From Legionella sp. (GTDB lineage Bacteria > Pseudomonadota > Gammaproteobacteria > Legionellales > Legionellaceae), in the NCBI GenBank assembly GCA_004297865.1, contig SCSO01000198.1:1-7730 (forward strand): DNA of 7,730 nt, written 5' to 3'. Shown piece by piece: positions 5,982 through 7,730 of the stretch. The translations under genes and the position numbers were made by a program. Below the pieces are notes generated by a model. The model made no database searches and was not told the DNA's origin. It saw only the letters and a program-made list of their open reading frames with translations. Numbering within the stretch: position 1 is the first letter of the stretch; every line of letters starts with the position of its first letter.

Positions 5982-7730
5982 ATGCCTTTGAATGTCGCCG
6001 AGTTTATCCAAGACTTTATCCATGCTGACTATTTTATGCAAAATGAAAAAATGGAATCTTTTATCAGTATAGAATTACAACCTCTGCAAAAATCAGAATT
6101 TGTTAACATCATGAATGAATTACTCAAAAGCACGAGTAATACTTCACCAGAATATCCGTCTGTGCTTTTTTTGGCGGGTTGGAGTCATATTTATCTGCAT
6201 GAAAAATGCGATAGCAAGCAAGCCATAGCCCATTTTACTGAAGCTGGTGAATTTAATCACCCATTAAGTTGGCTATTCCTAGCTAGCTTTTTGTGGCTTG
6301 GTTATTCTGTCAAATCAGAACAATATCGCAAAGCGGTAACATTGACCGAAAAGGCTATTAGTGCGAAATGCACTCTGGCTATGGTTGTGAAAGCTGAAGC
6401 TTATGTAACCGGGGCGCACAGCACTCCCGTCTGTCGCAAAACGGCGAGTGATCTTTATGATCTAGCCATCACCTACAATTCCACGGCTGCGATGTGTGGA
6501 AGAGGAATCATGTATGAACAAGATGGGGATCTTGCTGCAGCTACTGCCTTATTTGACCGAGCAGTTATGTTAGGGTCTTCTGTTGGACAGTATGAACGCG
6601 GTCGTCTTTACGAAAAAGCTGGCGATAAACTTATGGCTGAACAATATTATGACCAAGCCATAGCAAAGGGTAATTCCAAAGCTATGTTAGCGAAGACCAA
6701 TCTATTGCTGGAAAAAGGCGATAAAGTGGCAGCCATTGAACTCTTAGATAGAGCTTATCAAAATAAAAATAATACCGAAGCAAAATTTAAAAGAGCACAA
6801 CTATTTGAGGAAGCAGGTGATTTTGAAACCGCAACTAGTTTTTATGAAGACTGTGCGAAAAAATTACCCGCGGCAAAAGTTGCCTTAGCAAAAATACTCT
6901 GGAACGGTAATGGCTTTCCCCAAGATCGCCAGAAAGCGCTGTCTTTATGTAAAGAGGCTTTGGATAAGGGCTTCACGGAAATGCCTCCTCTAATTCGTGG
7001 CTTGATTGAGGAAGAGAAAGGAAATTATGCACTAGCCTGTGAATTCTATAATCAAGGAGTTTTGGCCAATGATCCAGAAGCGATGGTGTTGCGAGCCAAA
7101 TTACATTTGAGTAATCGTGGAGGTCCACGTAATCAAAAAAGCGCAGAAGAACTACTAGATAAAGCCATAACCTTAAACAGTACTGAAGCCATGTATATGC
7201 GTGCTAATCAATTTCTTATAGATAAGAAAAAAGTTTCATCTGCTGATAAAGAAAAAGCCACAAAATTATATGACCAAGCTATTGCTCTAGGGCATTTTTC
7301 TTCTTTACACAAACGAGCCGAACTATATAAAGAAACAGATACCACCATGAACCATATGAGAGCACGTGTATTATTCACACTTGCCGATGCTTTCCCTAAA
7401 CGGGCACTTTTGCATGAAGATAGCGGCGTTTATACGCTCATGGTGAGTGGTAATGATGAATCAATATCCCTAGACTCCTTTTACGCCTTAGGCCGTACCC
7501 TACAATTTCTAAAAACCTTACCGCAGAACTTTGCGAAAGTCGCATTGATAAAAAAGAATATTTTTGATGCGGTTAATACCCACATCATTACTAAATACCC
7601 TCTTGATGATAATTTCTACGCGAAAATCTCCAAACTTAGTTCGGGGGTTATTGATGGAATAGTGTTTTTACTTAAAGAATATGCTCTTGAAAAATACAAC
7701 GAAGAAGGTTATCGCGAGCTGCAACGGGTA
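5982..7730 (+). CDS. Sel1/TPR-like helical-repeat protein of unknown function (3' end outside window)
   Basis: The frame is open for 583 codons to the last base, so the protein is C-terminally incomplete here. There is no signal peptide or membrane segment, so it is likely cytoplasmic or exported by a leaderless route. Residues 1-58 are a non-repeat lead-in. From about 60 to 470 there are roughly eleven units of 32-38 residues built on a pattern like A-x-RG-x-LYE-x-GD-x3-A-x2-LYDQAI-x2-G-x3-AM. Clear copies are GRGIMYEQDGDLAAATALFD (173-192), ERGRLYEKAGDKLMAEQYYD (205-224), KRAQLFEEAGDFETATSFYE (270-289) and a typical Sel1 unit with LWNGNGFPQDRQKAL (306-320). Residues 470-583 lack the repeat and may begin another domain. 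Such solenoids normally bind other proteins. Sel1/TPR proteins are frequent in Legionellales and some are secreted effectors, but no catalytic or secretion motif is visible, so no function is assigned. Its own Shine-Dalgarno and its direction away from fadH suggest a separate transcription unit. Confidence 0.88.
   Translation, partial: MPLNVAEFIQDFIHADYFMQNEKMESFISIELQPLQKSEFVNIMNELLKSTSNTSPEYPSVLFLAGWSHIYLHEKCDSKQAIAHFTEAGEFNHPLSWLFLASFLWLGYSVKSEQYRKAVTLTEKAISAKCTLAMVVKAEAYVTGAHSTPVCRKTASDLYDLAITYNSTAAMCGRGIMYEQDGDLAAATALFDRAVMLGSSVGQYERGRLYEKAGDKLMAEQYYDQAIAKGNSKAMLAKTNLLLEKGDKVAAIELLDRAYQNKNNTEAKFKRAQLFEEAGDFETATSFYEDCAKKLPAAKVALAKILWNGNGFPQDRQKALSLCKEALDKGFTEMPPLIRGLIEEEKGNYALACEFYNQGVLANDPEAMVLRAKLHLSNRGGPRNQKSAEELLDKAITLNSTEAMYMRANQFLIDKKKVSSADKEKATKLYDQAIALGHFSSLHKRAELYKETDTTMNHMRARVLFTLADAFPKRALLHEDSGVYTLMVSGNDESISLDSFYALGRTLQFLKTLPQNFAKVALIKKNIFDAVNTHIITKYPLDDNFYAKISKLSSGVIDGIVFLLKEYALEKYNEEGYRELQRV

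Overview
The window looks like a chromosomal piece of a gammaproteobacterium, most plausibly of the Legionellales (Legionella/Coxiella/Berkiella-like). The reasons are an AT-leaning base composition (roughly 40% GC by eye), a pilY1-pilE-comEC order of the kind I recall from Legionella, a FadH that matches the Escherichia coli enzyme closely, and a large Sel1/TPR-type solenoid protein of a sort common in that order. This placement is inference; no rRNA or other taxonomic marker is present.

Layout: the left end (2-1075, +) is the C-terminal part of a PilY1-type pilus-tip/adhesin protein that begins outside the window. Eight bases later comes pilE (1084-1512, +), a type IV pilin with a class III leader and four cysteines. 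A 70-base gap follows, holding a 54-base near-perfect dyad that appears to be built around a sigma70-type promoter. Then comes comEC (1583-3784, +), the inner-membrane DNA-uptake channel with a metallo-beta-lactamase-like domain. comEC meets fadH (3781-5805, -; NADPH-dependent 2,4-dienoyl-CoA reductase) tail to tail, with the two stop codons sharing a four-base TTAA. A 176-base gap separates fadH from a rightward gene. It holds a nested inverted repeat over the predicted fadH promoter, a 12-base palindrome and a strong Shine-Dalgarno. The rightward gene (5982 to the window end, +) encodes a helical-repeat protein of at least 583 residues and has no stop codon inside the window.

Functionally, the left half is a pilus plus DNA-uptake block: PilY1 and PilE belong to the type IV pilus that captures DNA and adheres, and ComEC passes single-stranded DNA across the inner membrane. 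FadH is an unrelated lipid-catabolic enzyme (beta-oxidation of polyunsaturated acyl chains). The repeat protein is of unknown function, and a scaffold or effector role is only a hypothesis. No tRNA, rRNA, CRISPR array, insertion sequence or prophage gene was seen. The most interesting non-coding signals are the two promoter-centred dyads, upstream of comEC and of fadH.
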